In this document: one piece after another, positions 10,601-24,599 of the stretch
How positions within the stretch are numbered: the first letter of the stretch is position 1
Layout: each line of letters opens with the position of its first letter
Source of the DNA: Prochilodus magdalenae
Lineage: Eukaryota > Chordata > Actinopteri > Characiformes > Prochilodontidae
Direction of reading: 5' to 3'
Assembly: GCA_024036415.1 (NCBI GenBank)
Contig: JAMWET010006936.1
Span: 1,620,001 to 1,684,000 of the forward strand
DNA: 64,000 nt
Notes under the pieces: generated by a model
What the model was told of the DNA's origin: nothing
Databases searched by the model: none
Seen by the model: only the letters and a program-made list of their open reading frames with translations
Position numbers and translations under genes: made by a program

Positions 10601-12857
10601 TTTTACATCATATCTCCTCACAAGTCAGAATGCATTGTCCACCAAACTCAGACCTCCCTCATTCACATGCATGTATGCCTTAGAGAGTATTAGAGCAATG
10701 ACAGAGGAGAGCTATCGTTTTTGGGCGGCTGCAGAAGCAAGAAGCATTTATTCTACAGTACTGCAAATGCATACTGTAATTACGCTACTGAGATTATAGG
10801 ACATTTATTGGCTAAAACAAAATAAAATAAATAAAATAAATAAATAAATCTACATACTGAGTGGACACCATTGTGATTAAGCTATAAGTAACTTTAATTA
10901 GTAACTCTAGTAACTCTAATTCTAATTTACATTGACAGTTAGTTTAACCTGCCTTCAAGGAATTCATGACACTGCAGTAGATACAATGTGTCAGGATTAA
11001 GAAATGAATAATATTTATCTATACTTATTTATCTATACTGAACATCTGTACAAAGCAATTTGGCTGTTACTGAACATTAAGCTGCTATTCTCCCACCTGC
11101 ACTGTACACTTTATAAACCACATACTTACTGATACTGCGCTTACTCTTTGCACATGTCCTGCCCTTTTGTCTATTTGTCTTTGCACTACACTATATATAT
11201 ATATATATACACACATTCTTCAACTGCACTGGAGAAGGAGCCTGACCGTGTTTCTGTACAACCCTGTATTGGTATAATGACAAAAAAGTTGAATTGAATG
11301 AATCCAAGTCAGAATTTACTACTTGTTTTATCAACACATATAAATCAACTGGCAATAATGCTAAAAAGTATACTTTGGAGAAACAGAACAATTCCCACAC
11401 AAAAAGCTAGATAATTAATAATGCTTAGGATATAAACAAAGTCCTTCAGAGTGGTCTGAAGAGGTTTCAAACTGGCCTTACCAGATTTGTCACCAGTAGT
11501 GGTGATAAGAACCAGAACCATCCACCTCTAAATGCTCCCTCTGTGAAAGCTGCTATGCTGCTTGACGTCTGAGTTTATGATAGTTTTGTGATAAGGTTTT
11601 AAAGCCCCTGGGAACCTCAATCTGACTTTTCTAATGTAGTTACTCTTATTCCTCTGAGCCACGATATATAAAGTGTGTCCTATGAATATCGACTAGGGTC
11701 TAATACATGTCTGCTTTCTCTTCTTTCCAGGTAAACTGGGCAGTTCTAATCTTGGGTAATGCTTCCGTATGTATTTCCTAACCAATCACAAGGCTAGCTT
11801 CTCTTGCCCCACCCATGCACACAAAGTCAGAGTCAGAGAAACTTAGCAAGCTAAAGTTAGCCCACCCTGTCGCCTGTATCATGTATCCATGCACTGACAT
11901 TGTTCATTCGCATGTTTATTCACTTAGACCTTTTTTCATCCATCTGCACATCTGTTTGTCCATTCCTTTGCTGTCCCTGCGTGTTGCTTTGTCACTCTGT
12001 TTATGCCTTCATCTATCCATCCGTCTGAATGTCTATTCGTCTGTGACATTTTTAATCCAGTTGGCGTCAAATAAAAGCTGTATATCAGTTTTAGTTCTGT
12101 ATATGTGGTGAAGTAGACTAGGAGCATTGGACAAAGAGCTGTCAGTCAAACTGCTCATTAGCCATGCCCACAGAGTTCTTACATCTGGTCTATAATGATG
12201 GTGTAAGGGTTACATCATCAGGGTTACATATAAAAACTCAGAAGACTCATGTAGGTTCACTGGTGGCTTCGGACAATAAATAAAAAGCCTTAATGATCTT
12301 GTAGACATTATCACTCTTCCTATCACCAACCATGTAAAGTAATCTACGTTAACAGTAACAGTTTCTCTACAGTAAACCACTTCATATTAAATCACTCGGA
12401 ATGGAGACATTTACATCTCAGGGACTGAATAATTCAGAAACCCTTTAAGTATCAAGCATGTCTTTGGGGTTGCGTTTAAGGTAAGGTGGAAAATTGAATG
12501 AATTTGATTTCTTGCTGATCTAGCACTTTAATATAACCTTGGGTATGACATAAATGGAGCCGTGCTGAACGGGAAGCTGCTAGTCTCCCATGTCTGGGAA
12601 AGCTGGGGCATGGTGGAGAAAGAGATGAACGTTTGAGGGTTGTGTGAAGGTCACCCAGCCTCACTCATCATAATAATCCAATCTAGAACTTCAGCACCTT
12701 CAGACAGGCACAAGGACGCACGCAGATACAGTTCTGTTAAAGCAGACTACACTAGCCCTAGAAGACATCGCCAGACCAGTGATAGAAGTTGATCAGAGGC
12801 GCTAACAACATCAAAAGCCAAGACGTCTCTTTTCCCATGAGCTACTGTGTTCCAGCA
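10601..12857. other. Intergenic, no gene recognised
   Basis: AT-rich sequence with an (AAAT)n run near 10818-10848 and a short (AT)n near 11191-11208. The open frames are short and lack coding character. Confidence 0.5.
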
Positions 12858-13600
12858 TAGTATATGACCAAAAGTAGATCACACCCATATGAGATTCTTG
12901 GATATCCCATTCCAAAGCCATGGCCATTAACATGGAGTTACAACCCCTTCTCTCTAAACCCCCAATTCTTACTGCTATGATTCCCCTTGTTATATTGGTA
13001 AGCCATTCCACAACATTTCAGAGTGTGACTGTGGGAATATGTCCCCCTTCTAATCCAAAGAGCATTAATGATGTTGGACAAGAAGGCTTGGATCGCAGTC
13101 AGTGTTCCAATTCATCCCTAAGGTGTTCAGTGGGGTTAAGGTCAGAGTTCTGAGAGGACTTCTCGGAACCAAACCTGTCAAATTAATCTTTTTGGAGTTC
13201 CCATGTGCACAGTCATACTGGAACAGGGAAAGGGGGTTCCTCGCACATGGAATTATATGGCTATGCATATAATTATCTAAACTGTATAAGTGAGCTGTAG
13301 TATTACAGTCGACCCCCAAACCTAAAAACTGCACCAGATCCCATTATACCTCCTCCACCTAACTTCACTGTTAGTACTGTGCATTTTGGTAGCTAGCATT
13401 CTTTCAGATCCGTTCATTAGACAGCCAGATAGAGAACATGTTTTCACTGCTCCATTGGTGGCATGCTTTACACCACTTTAGCTGATTGGCATTATGGCAT
13501 TATGAACTTAGAGTGGTGTACAACACATATTTCTGTGGAGGTGCATGTCAGGCTGCAGCCTAGGGTGACCTTAAGAGAGCCTTAAGAGAGGAGCATAAGG
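12858..13600 (-). pseudogene. Tc1/mariner-type transposase fossil (family F)
   Basis: The minus strand around 13065-13160 reads QNSDLNPTEHLRDELEH, then a stop and LRSK. This is the D-L-N-P-x-E-H signature around the third catalytic acid of Tc1 transposases. The left edge has 'AGTATATGACCAAAAGTA', resembling the terminal repeat of an abundant fish element. The reading frame is broken by stops and indels, and no complete terminal repeats are visible. Confidence 0.75.
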
Positions 13601-15902
13601 TGGTCTATGTTTGTGTCTTATTGCAATGCAGTCCCAATGTCTTTTTGTTTTCCAGATCACTAACAATGCAGAGTGCCATACTGCCATAAACGATCCAGCT
13701 GATCCAGCTCATCCCGTGCTGTGGGCAGATGATGAGATGATTAAGTTATATCAAACTAAGGAGCTAAGCTAAGGAGCTAAGGCACGTGCAAAGCTTGTGG
13801 AATGGAGTGGAGCGAAAGTGCCTTGGAAACTCTATAGCTGCTCCTCACTCTGAGAAAATTCCCACCGCTCACTTAACTCAAGGTGGAGCTGCGGGCCATG
13901 AAGCCAGTGTCCTCTCCACAGACTGTAATATAACCCAATCAGAGATGTCATTATGCAGAAGGAATAGGATAAGTCGGGGGAACTTTTGGCTGAGCTTGCA
14001 GATTGGTCGGCCAATAGCCAACCAATCACTGCCTTGAACTAAACTGTAGAGAGCTGGCAACCCTCCAGATGCCCAGAGTGCTCATATCCGTGCATTCTTA
14101 TTGACTGTACTGTAAAATGTACCATTAAAACGCACCGGCTTATCTGTATAGGTGGCAGTCAGCTATCTGCATCACTTTCATGCAGAGGAGATGTAGAACA
14201 GTTGGTATGATTACATGACCAACAACTCAGAGACCATGTGACCAAAGGCAGCACTAAATGAGTCAAATACATGTGAGGTGAACATGACCATTTGGATGTT
14301 CTGGGCATATATGTCTGGATTTGTCTGGATATTTGGTTTTATGGCTTTTATAAAAGTGAAAGATGTTCTGATGATGTTTGGGGAGGAGGGTATGGGTTAT
14401 GGAGTTTAGGTTTCCAGATAGCGAGTATATACATATCGGTCCCTTGGCTTGATCAGGTCAGCACCCCAATGACTGTTTGCCCCTGCAGGTCCATCCTCAG
14501 GCTACCGAGATTATTGTCTTGATTACAAAGTTTAAGTAGTTTTTAATCTCCTTTAAGAGATCTTAAATCTGTACAGTCTTTTTTACTTTTAAAGCACAGA
14601 CTACAACAAATATTACAAACAGCTGAAAGAAATCAATAGGGACTAGGCCTGATATTAATGATTTTGCCAGGGGCACGCCCAGTAAACATTGAGCAAAACA
14701 CCAGAGGACCGGCAAATTTGTCATATAGAAAACAATAGAAGACTAGTGTATGTGTGTTTAGCTTGTCAGAAGTCTCCCATAATAACAAACAGCGGGAAAG
14801 TTGTGGTGGCTGTTTGACTGGAGCAGGAGCATGCATGTGTGGCAAAGGAGAGAAAGGGGAAACTAAGTGCCTCCTCTCCATTTGATACAGTATTGGCAGG
14901 CATAATATTGCAATAATATGCTCCCAGCGAAATACTGAACACTGTAGTAGACTTAATTAAGTATATTAAGTGTAGTTGGACGTCCTTGGGTTTGTGAAAG
15001 GCGCTATAGAAGTGTACACTATTATTACTATTATTATTAGTTCCTAGCTCATAATTAATGAACTGAAAGAGTGCTATTTTTATATACTGTGTACTTGGTA
15101 TGCTAAATATAATCATTAGTGCTATTAACTTAACTGTACTATTTTGAGAAACCACTGAGATTCTCTCACAGAGACTTGGATACGTATTAAGTACATATTA
15201 AAATACATTTCTAGTACATTACAATACAATATACTTTCCCCCCACCCCTATAACATACACTGTTATATTAACTGATCGGCACTGAACACCTTTAACCCTG
15301 GTCACCACCAGGAACCAGCAGAAACCCTAAATGGCTTCTGAGACTGTCTATTTTTCTGCAGGGCAGGCAAACGACTGAAGCGATAGTAGAGCCTTCTGTG
15401 CACTTTCATTCCCAACCACTGGATGGCACTGTTGCTCTGCACAGTGACACCTCATGATCATGGTGTGTTGGGCAAGACTTTATTTTTCTTTCCTAAGGTA
15501 CAACCTATTTTCTGTGGCTGAGTATGCCCCGCTAACTCCTCTCAACGCGATGCCACTCTGTGGCCAGAGGTTGCAACTGATTCTAATTCGGTCTTATAGA
15601 TCATGTGATATGGAGACTTGTGTCCCTAAAGCACATGGACAGGCTATGTAGCTGAATTTACAGAGAAGGTGTGGCTGTTGCACATGTGACTGCAAGCAGC
15701 TTCTGGTGTACATGTAGGTGATTAATGAGCATTCAAGTACAGACGTGGGCTCTGACGAAATTAGTGGAAACCAAGACACCTGAGAATCCAAATGTACTCT
15801 TATGTTAGTGTATGTGTCTATACTAGCTCCACCCACAAATGCAACCTTTTGTAGGAAGCATTGCTGGAAAAGGTTTACGGAATGCCCAGACAAATCTGAT
15901 TT
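13601..15902. other. Intergenic, no gene recognised
   Basis: Nothing identifiable. The frames of 60-130 codons on both strands show no domain or splice-site support. Confidence 0.45.
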
Positions 15903-16741
15903 AAAGGTGCAGTATGTAAGATTTAGAGGGATCTTTAGCAGAGATGGAATCGATAATACAAAATTGTTTTCATTACTGTATAATTACCTGTAACTTTAAC
16001 AGTTGTGTTTCAGTTAGCTTATAATTGACCCATTCATACCACAAATGCCACAAATGGATAACACATGCTTTAGTGTCATGGCCGTCCCAAACTCCACTCA
16101 CTCTACCACCGTGACACAGTTTGATTGACAAGCAACAAGCACTTCCTGTGTGTTAGACCTCCCCTTTCTGTCAGAATACACAGTTTGTAAAAGTGTTTGG
16201 TACTGGTAAAAGCGTTACACATTTTGTAAATTAGTTTTGCTTTTGTAATTTTGTTTTTTTGAATGTAATTGTTTTTTTCATTTGTAAATTTGTTTTCAGA
16301 AATGTTCATTGGTTTTGCACTTCTTGACCACTGTGTATATCTTCTCCTGTGAAAAATGAAAAGTTCAAGTAACTGCCAAATGTTCTTATTGGAAAATGTT
16401 ACCAGCATCAACAGCATCAGCTGATATGGGAATGCTAAGTAGGACCACTTGATGGATACAACCTACATAGATACCTATTTTGTGTTGTGAGAGCTTTGAG
16501 AACCCACATTTTGACAAATGGAGCATAGTACTTATTACTTGGCACAAAATAGCAAAAAAAGCATTATCACTGCCTAAGAACTAAAAACATGAAGGGGCAA
16601 AAGGAAATCGGGACAGGCACCAAGGCCACAGTAGAAAGGCCACCATAGATTCTCAGGGAAGGGATGGGTGAGTTTGGGGGTTTAGTAAATTTAAATACGT
16701 GCCCGCACCACTGCACTAGAGGTTACACCCTGCTACTTTAA
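15903..16741. mobile_element. Non-autonomous DNA transposon (MITE-like)
   Basis: The left end 'AAAGGTGCAGTATGTAAGAT' and right end '...AGGTTACACCCTGCTACTTTA' are imperfect inverted repeats flanked by TTTA/TTAA-like sequence. The left end matches a common fish interspersed element known to me. There is no transposase inside. Confidence 0.5.
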
Positions 16742-17925
16742 TCTAAAGAGAAATTGTAACAGACAGCTCAGTGTATGTTTGAATCTTATTATTATTATTT
16801 TTTGGTTGTTGGATTTGTATTGGGCTCTACACACACATAAAATATCAATACTACATTAAGACTGATACCACTTTTAGAAGATAGAAGTAAACATGTGTTT
16901 ACCATTACACTTTGGCTGCTGTTCTTTTCAAAAGCTTGTTATATCTAAAGTTATTAAAAATGGATCAGATGTTTTTGGATAAGGGGTGTCTGGAAGGGTG
17001 GTCCACCAAATTTATTTTACACTGCCTGTCTCTGTAGTTTTTATATTAAACATAGAACTAGTATGACTTACATACAATATTTTTAGACACTGGCAAGGAA
17101 GCCATGCTATCTCCTCTAACTTAGATAAGCTACAAGGTCCTAAAATATTATTCAAATACAGATATTATATTATTATAGATATGTTCATTCTCAGTTACTG
17201 TACTCAGAAAGAGTGTGACTTTACCCTATAGACATGACTAATGAGCTTTTTATATATATGCAGACCTGTCAATCTCCTTCAGCCTCTTTTCCTCCCTCTC
17301 TTCCAGTGTTTGGTAAAAGTTATTTTATTAAATCAGCTTATGGCATAAGAGGCCAGATATGATTACATATGATACAACTTATGAGGTTTCATTTGATTTA
17401 CAAGAACTCAAGGAAATAATGAGACATCAACTAATTAAATTAGCTTTACCTTTGAAATATCTTCCCATCTGGCAAATATCTTCCCATTTAGAGGGATCTA
17501 AATTTGCTTAATTAATCAATGGGTCAACACCTACGGCCTTCCACTAAGATGAACAGTATATGGCAAATACAGTTGGTTTAGTTTTCAAATCAAATAAATC
17601 AGTAAAGGTATTTCTCTCTCTCTCACTTGGGCACACTCTTACTATGTAGTTTCTTCATATTCTAACACTGGTCGGCTTGTCGACTGGCTAGCTAATGGTA
17701 GTGTAGGCAACAAAGAGCATGTTTTAGATTATGGTTAGCTATAAAGACCATAAATTCCCTCACCTCCATATTGTGGGGGGGCATATTCACGCTGTACTGA
17801 CAGTTTCACTTTATATATTATAGATTTTGAAAACGGGCTGCTGCTTATTTCAGTGAGTCACAATCCCATCACAGCTTCAGCAATTGCCAACCCACATGGC
17901 TTTGCAGGGCAAGTAAAACCACATA
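16742..17925. other. Intergenic, no gene recognised
   Basis: AT-rich DNA with no identifiable gene or repeat. Confidence 0.45.
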
Positions 17926-18112
17926 CCCAACATACAAGGTCTGGCTTACAAGTGACAAGGTCTGATATTATTGGCTTACAAGTTACCCAGTCAGATATGA
18001 CAGGCTTACAGCCTACAAGGTCTGATTGGCTTACAACTTACAAGGTCTGATATAATTGGCAGTCAGACAGTCTATGAGGTCTGATTGGCTTACAACTTAC
18101 AAGAACAGTAGA
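17926..18112. repeat. Imperfect tandem repeat (minisatellite)
   Basis: The motif 'ACAAGGTCTGAT', then 'TGGCTTACAACTTACAAGGTCTG', recurs about six times with unit lengths of about 25-35 bp. An open frame across it reads RSGLQVTRSD, IGLQVTQSD, TGLQPTRSD, which is a by-product of the repeat rather than evidence of a gene. Confidence 0.75.
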
Positions 18113-19421
18113 GGCAGCACTGTGTTACAGAAGCAGCAGCGGCAGCACCACCTTCTTAACTACAGTAGTAATGTATATTTATTTACCAGTGAGGATAAAC
18201 AACATTTAAAACTGGCCTAGCAATGCATGAAATGTGCAGCATTTTGGAACTAAACTCTTCTACTCTTTACACTACGCAGCAATGCTTAGCAAAGTGTGCT
18301 ACACTAAGCTTATTAAGTGGATTTTTTCCAACATCCTGCAATATTAAACCTTAACTAAAAATCGTTTGATTTTAAAAATGAACCAGATTACGTCTGCTGT
18401 TAAACTGCAAAAGAATGGAGTTTGAAAACCTGGACACTTCTTTTTTGAGTCCTTATGGATCAAACTCTGCATATCATATCTGTTCACCGTGTAGTTAATA
18501 CACAAGAAAAGCAGCAGGTGAATGTGAAGCTGTACAACAGGACTGATTTTAAAAATATTCAATTCAAAGAAAAGCCTCAGTAGGCTGGAGTATGCATCTT
18601 CCTACCATGCCACCACTGTGGTTTGCTAAAAACCACTTTGAGAAATAGATGATGAGTACCCCGTTCAGCCATAGCTCGGCCACTGGTTTACTTTACTGCA
18701 GAAACTGCCTGCTGTGTCTGTTTGTTATTTGTGGTATTCAAGGCCAGTGCTACTAATGTTTACACAGGCTGATTAGGAAGAATGAAGCCTGCTGGACCTT
18801 TTCTCCCTCTCCTCTAAATAGAAGATGATCGTTTCTCTGTTCATTCAGTGTGATGGAGTGCTAAAATTGCACTCCCTAGCAGTTTGCATGGAGCTTTTTC
18901 CATTGATCACTGAGTACTTTTTTAAAGGGAACTTACTCCTAAAGATTAAAGCTGACCATAATACCCTTATTCTTCTTGGAAGAGTCTTCCTTTAATACAG
19001 CAATACAAGCTGAACTGGTAAAACTGAGCACAAACTGCCAGGGTTAAAATAACAGATTTATGAAATGAATTTTAAGGGAACGGGAGTTAAATCAGAGTCA
19101 ATTAACAGAAACAATCAAAACCATTAAGGATACTGAGGAAAACCACAGTTTACATTGATTTGCACAGATAAATTGAGTGGATTTTGTGTGAATAGAAATA
19201 AAACTATTTTTGGAAAGGCATGAAGGCCCACGGTAGTGATGGATACACTGTAAGAGAGACTTAAATAATGTAAATAAGTTAATAGTGGTAAACTGAAAGA
19301 TGTGTTAATGTGTTGCTGATGCTATTCTGTGCTGGGCTATGGGGTAGTCTCTGTGGGTTTTCTGTCTTCTATCTAAACTGCTGTTTCCCATGTCTCCTTC
19401 TTTACCATATATATGTATATA
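18113..19421. other. Intergenic, no gene recognised
   Basis: No identifiable feature. Confidence 0.45.
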
Positions 19422-19663
19422 GTCACTGTCCAATGGGAAACAAGTATCTCCAAAATAGCAACTTTACAAGAGAGGCCAAAAACCTACTTCAATTCTTATG
19501 TAAGTCAAAGGAAACAGACTTTCCAAGCTATTTATTTCCATTTCTGTTGGTCTAATCATCATGAAATGTTCACACAGTGTAACCGACAGCTGCTGTGTTC
19601 AAATGATAAATAAAAGTAAATTTGGACAAACATGGAGATACAAGTTTTTCATTGGACAGTGAC
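19422..19663. mobile_element. Short MITE with clean terminal inverted repeats (family H)
   Basis: Ends are 'GTCACTGTCCAATGGGAAAC' and the inverse '...GTTTTTCATTGGACAGTGAC'; the inner parts also pair ('AAGTATCTCC' with 'GGAGATAC'). Total 242 bp, with no coding capacity. Related but less complete copies lie at 33560-33745 and 51554-51747, in the opposite orientation. Confidence 0.8.
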
Positions 19664-21292
19664 ATTCAAAATATATTAATATGTGCCTATGAAAATGGTG
19701 TTTGATTTCAAGATAGTTACTGGGCTGCCTTAACTTTTTCAGTTCATTGAACATTTAGTAAGTTATTATAACAAAAATCTGTGACTTGTGATCACCTCGA
19801 TTCATCTAAAATGTTAAGATTTTAAAGAAATCTTTTTTTTATAGTTTTTTATATAGCACGTACTATAGATGTTGTCACAAAGCAGATCCAAAGTTGAAGC
19901 CCCCACTGAGCAAGTCAAGGGCAACAGTGCAAGGAGGAAAAACTCAAGAGGAAGAAGAAACCTCAAGAGGAACCAAGACTCAAAAGGGGAACCCTTCCTC
20001 CTTGGGCTGACACTGGAGAGCAAAACAAGCACAAAAATGGATAAGGATTTAGAATTATATGCAGTATTGAACAGAATAACTGAGAGCTGTTGAAGTAAGA
20101 ATGACTGTGAGAAGTTGAAAGTTGGAACGAAACACAGTCACTGTTAACCAGTGAAGCCAGTGTCCATTGTAAGCAGTTTAAAACCCTGAACATCAACTGC
20201 TGCTAGAAGCCTACAGTGATGATCTATTAGAACGTTCAGTGTTTTGTAGGGCAGAGGAAGTAATGTCTGATAGCAGGATCATAGGATGGGTCAGTGCCGT
20301 GCAGGATATGTTTCCGCACTGTATAGGACAGCAAGAAGCTCCATGTTGGGTAAAACTGGTCAGAAATACAGACAAGCAGTGGGCACCCAGTCAAGACAGA
20401 TGAAGCAGAAGCATCAGACCACACAGGATGGGCAGTTGCTCTGCTTCATATACATGTTTTTATTGGACAGCGAAGGTATGAAAAGACTGCTAAATGCTTT
20501 TGAAGCCAGTATTATTTTGTTTATTTTATAAACTGGGACTAGATTTAACAGTAACCCATTTAGGTAGGGATATATCAATATGATATGTATCGTTGTTTTC
20601 AAGCTCATGTGTGTGGGACAGAACTCCCTCTAGCCAGTGCACAGTCATGTCGTTCAAAGACGTCCAGCAGTGGAGAGTCAAAAGGCTAAAGACAAACCCA
20701 AGCAGTTCAGAATCAGTACTTTATTCTTTGAAAAATGAATGCTATCTTTCCCCAGACTGATGCTCAGGGCCAACTTTTTAGCCTTGCACGCTTGCACTCT
20801 GATGCAAAGAGATGCCAAAGGCTTTGAAGAGTGTGTTTCTGAAACACGCCGACTCCACGGCCGTTTGATGTTTGGCATTACAATTGAATTACATCATGCT
20901 GGAGCGTGAAGAAGCACCTGTAGTTTGAAAGGAGAGATGCTGAATAAATAACATAAAAGAAAGGATTTAAGAATTTAGGAGAATGAAGGGATAAAACACT
21001 ATAAGGAGCAATAAGATCTTTTTTTTCAAATGTTGCTAAAAGTTAAAATATCCACCCAGTATGCGCATGCCAGAAGGTGGGTTTCTGTGAGAGTATGTTT
21101 GTGCTTGGGTCTGTTGCATCAGGCAACTATCCTGAGCTTATTCCCTAATGGAGTAAAAGTTTAGAGCATAATCATTATTTAATGAATTTAGAAGAAGTAA
21201 GGTTTACACCATGCTCATGGCCCACACCATCACCACAAACTTCACTGCCATACTTAAGTGCTCTATTTATTTATTTATTCATACTTAAGGTG
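19664..21292. other. Intergenic; one repeat-like patch
   Basis: The stretch 19880-20010, with 'AAACCTCAAGAGGAACCAAG' and 'CTCAAAAGGGGAACCC', resembles a dispersed fish repeat, so its 74-codon frame is not a gene. The rest has nothing identifiable. Confidence 0.45.
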
Positions 21293-21680
21293 CTGGGTGG
21301 CATGGTGGTGAAGTGGGTAGCTCCTGGTAGCTATACTTAAGGTCCTGGGTGAGATTGCCTGACAGGACGACCCAGGATTGTTTTTGCTAGAGTTTGCCTG
21401 TCCTCTCTGTGTCTGCATGTTTTCCCTCCAAACAGTCCAAAGACATGCACTTAAGTGAGATGGAGATGCTAATTTGCACCCTAGGTGTGAGTGTGTATGT
21501 CTGTGTATGTTCCCCTGTGATCTGTGTGTGTTCCCCTGTGACCTGTGTGTGTTCCCCTGTGATCTGTGTGTGTTCCCCTGGTGGCCTATCCAAGTTGTTT
21601 CCTGCCTTGTGCCCAAGGAGTGTTGGGACAGGCTCCAACATCCCATGCACCCAGGAGGATAAGCGTTATAATAGATGATG
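21293..21680 (+). mobile_element. tRNA-headed SINE (family 2) with internal 21-bp expansion
   Basis: The order is a degraded tRNA-like head ('GGCATGGTGGTGAAGTGGGT'), a body with 'CAGTCCAAAGACATGCA', and an end 'GTTGGGACAGGCTCCAACAT'...'AGGAGGATAAGCG'. The same body occurs at 29493-29670 and inverted at 30275-30850. Four copies of a 21-bp unit containing TTCCCCTGTG lie at 21510-21580. Confidence 0.75.
21510..21580. repeat. 21-bp tandem repeat inside SINE
   Basis: TTCCCCTG recurs at 21510, 21531, 21552 and 21573, exactly 21 bp apart. The unit 'TTCCCCTGTGATCTGTGTGT' is nearly identical in each copy. Confidence 0.9.
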
Positions 21681-24599
21681 GATACATAAACTTACAATGC
21701 TTTTAGGCCTTCAAATGCAAATTGGAGGTCTTCTTGTTTACTGAAAACACTGAAAACAAAGAATTTCACAGATTAAACTGTTAGCTATGGAGGTTCAGTG
21801 CCATAGTTCCTATTGCATGTTTAATAGCTTGCCAGACATAAGTGAAGGGCCCATATCGTGGATATTTAGAGGGTGGCTTTTTTTTATTTCATTCCAGCAG
21901 CTTAAAAATGTCAACTATTTAGAAGACCACACTCACAGCTTAGTGGTAAACTATTAACAAGCAGTCTTACCCAATGTTCACAAGTCGCTTTTGTCTCCTC
22001 TGGGTGTGTTCAAGGCCGCTCGTAATGTCGCGTGCGCGCGTGTGTGTATGTTAAAGGTCCAGGAAAGCCACCTGTTTTTAAACCACATATTACTTTAATG
22101 AATGAATTAGTATTAAAACCAACTGCATGCTTTTGTGGTTGGCATAATTGGCAGTTTAGCATTTTGGCTTATCTAGTCAGCTGTTAAGTGACCTAACTAA
22201 AAAGACAGTTACAGAGACAGATGTACAGAGACATCAACAATCTTTCTTCCACACTTCATTTTTTTTCAAATGTATATGTGCAAAGACACATTTGAAACAC
22301 ATTTGAACACATTTGAACGGCGGCTGAGCTTCTTTTCCATGTTTACTCCAAACTGTTGAGCACAGGAATGAAATGCTGGCAGGAACAGGAAGTTCAGAGA
22401 GCAGGACCTGTGGACCTCGGTCCCCCTGTGTCAATCACTGATCCAAAGAATTTGTTGGAGCCAATCGTTTACAATGTCGCTTCACTGTGCCGTAATTTAT
22501 TTGCATGAAGTTTATTATTTATTTGCAGAAAATCTCAACTCTGTTTGTCTTTTGCAGTGTATTTTGCCACTTGTAAATATATTCTGACTACAAATCTGAT
22601 ACTCCAATAGTAAATGACTGGTCGCTTGTCGCTCTGTCGGCTGCTAGTATGACTGTAGAGTTAGGCAGGGGCCCAATCTTCTCTCCAATGCACTCTTGTG
22701 GCTGCACATTTTCATTTCAATTCATTCAAACAAGTACAATCAAGTGGAATGTGAAAGAATCATTCACATATCTCATGATATTAAACGCACCCACCAAGTT
22801 TCATTCCTGTCGGTTGATTCCTTCTGGGTGCAGCTATTTGTGCAACTATTCTTTTGTGGATGACTGTATGATGCATTCCAGCATTATGAACCAAATATAT
22901 ATATTTATTCTACTCTGTGATTTTATTCCAAACACTTATTGCCAAATTAAATAGCTTTTATTGCAATTTTTCCCAGGGTTGTATATTAATCTCCATCCAT
23001 TGTTCTGGCCAACAGAGGTTCGGAGAAGCTCCAGTGTGAAGCAGTGTAGCTTTTCTGCAGCACAGACTTACACCAAAGCTCTTCACATGAGCCAGTGAAG
23101 CAGCATTGCGCAGTGTGGCTGTGAATTCCCAATGACTGAATTAGCATCGGCTGTGAGCGCGAGCGAGATTAGCTCTGTCTTTGAAGGGCTGGGGGTTTGG
23201 TTAGTTTTTTTTTTTTTTTGTTCTACACTGTAAGTGCGCCTTGCATACTGAGAGCAGGAGTCGTGTGCCTGTGTGTTTGTTTTTGTACATTTCCAGCACA
23301 AAACTGTTCGTACTTTGTTGGAAAACCGGAGAAGAATAGGAAAAATCTGCAAATCCTGGAACAAGAAAATGGCCCTAACTTTAAAATATGCTATATACTG
23401 TATAATAAAGGTCAACGCCAGAATTTGAGGGGTGCCGGGGGCCGGGCTGGGTGTCCGAGACAACACATAAAAAGGAAAAGTAGTCCTCATTCAAGAGACA
23501 AAATAAAACTTGGTGGTCCTGCATTATTTCAACAAATAGATTGATAAAAAGTCCACCACACAATTAGTGTGTCCTCACACAGGGAGGCCATCTTTCTTTT
23601 ACAGTTTCATCAGGTTCAACATTAGATTACCCCCCATAGATACACTCGAAACTCCCCCAGGCCAGAAACAGTACAGTAGATACAGTAGTACAGATATAGT
23701 TTGAAGCACCGGTATCTTATGTACAGTTTGTCATGTTTTACACTACTCTCTCTTTAAATTTAATAGACGCTTCTAACATGCTTTTTGAGATATAATGTTT
23801 AGCATTAGCTAACTCAATATCAAGGCTGTAGTTTTAACTGTAGGTCAGTAATACACTATTAGCTTTTTTCTGGCCCACCCGCAGGCCCAAACTGTTACCA
23901 CGTACCTCTACATTAGAATAATCCATTTGCATTTTAGTCATCGTAGTTATGGAGTAATGGGTATGTAATTTGCCTGGGATTTTAAGGGGTTAAAGGAATT
24001 TCAAGCTACATGTGGACTACCATGGTTTTCTGGGGTCCCACTCTGGGCTTAATTTAACACAGTGATGGCAAAATAATGAGCGGCACGCAGAGAAATTGAA
24101 TGGCGCCTGAAGTCGATGAGCATCGATGCCGTATGCCGGCACCTTCATTAAAAACAGTGGTTTCACATTTTTAGAAGCTGCTCAACCCGTAGTGTAAAAA
24201 TCATTTATAGTGACACAGATACAGAACGAAATGAAATGAAATAACATATAAGACTAAAAGACTCCTGCCTCGCAAAAACTATCAGAGTAAACCTTACAAG
24301 AAGGCATGGTCTTCTTCCCCCACCCCTCCACTACATCTCGGTTTAGTTTGCATTGTATAGATTTATGTATAAATTGTATATTAATAATGCATCTGGAACA
24401 TATTATTATTACATATAAATAGTTACCTGGTACTCAAAAAATCCCATGTATGGTCTGTCCAATTTATCATTTTCAAGGTTTTGTATCTACAGTATATACT
24501 ATTAAAATGTGGTCTGATTGTTATTATAGACTAATACAATCTAACTAAACTAATAACTCACAAATAACTCATATAGCACAGTAGATAAAGTAAGTGAAC
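21681..24599. other. Intergenic with a small Tc1 fragment
   Basis: At 22776-22860 the end segment of family A appears ('CCACCAAGTTTCATTCCTGT', 'GGTGCAGCTATTTGTGCAAC'), in minus orientation. A (CG/TG)n patch lies at 22030-22050. The rest is not identified. Confidence 0.45.

Noticed and set aside
17853..18050. Open frame with RSGLQVTRSD-type repeats
   Set aside because: Encoded by a minisatellite; no start context, splice sites or homologue recognised.
19869..20093. Basic 74-codon frame on the + strand
   Set aside because: Text such as AAACCTCAAGAGGAACCAAG belongs to a dispersed fish repeat; no supporting exon structure.
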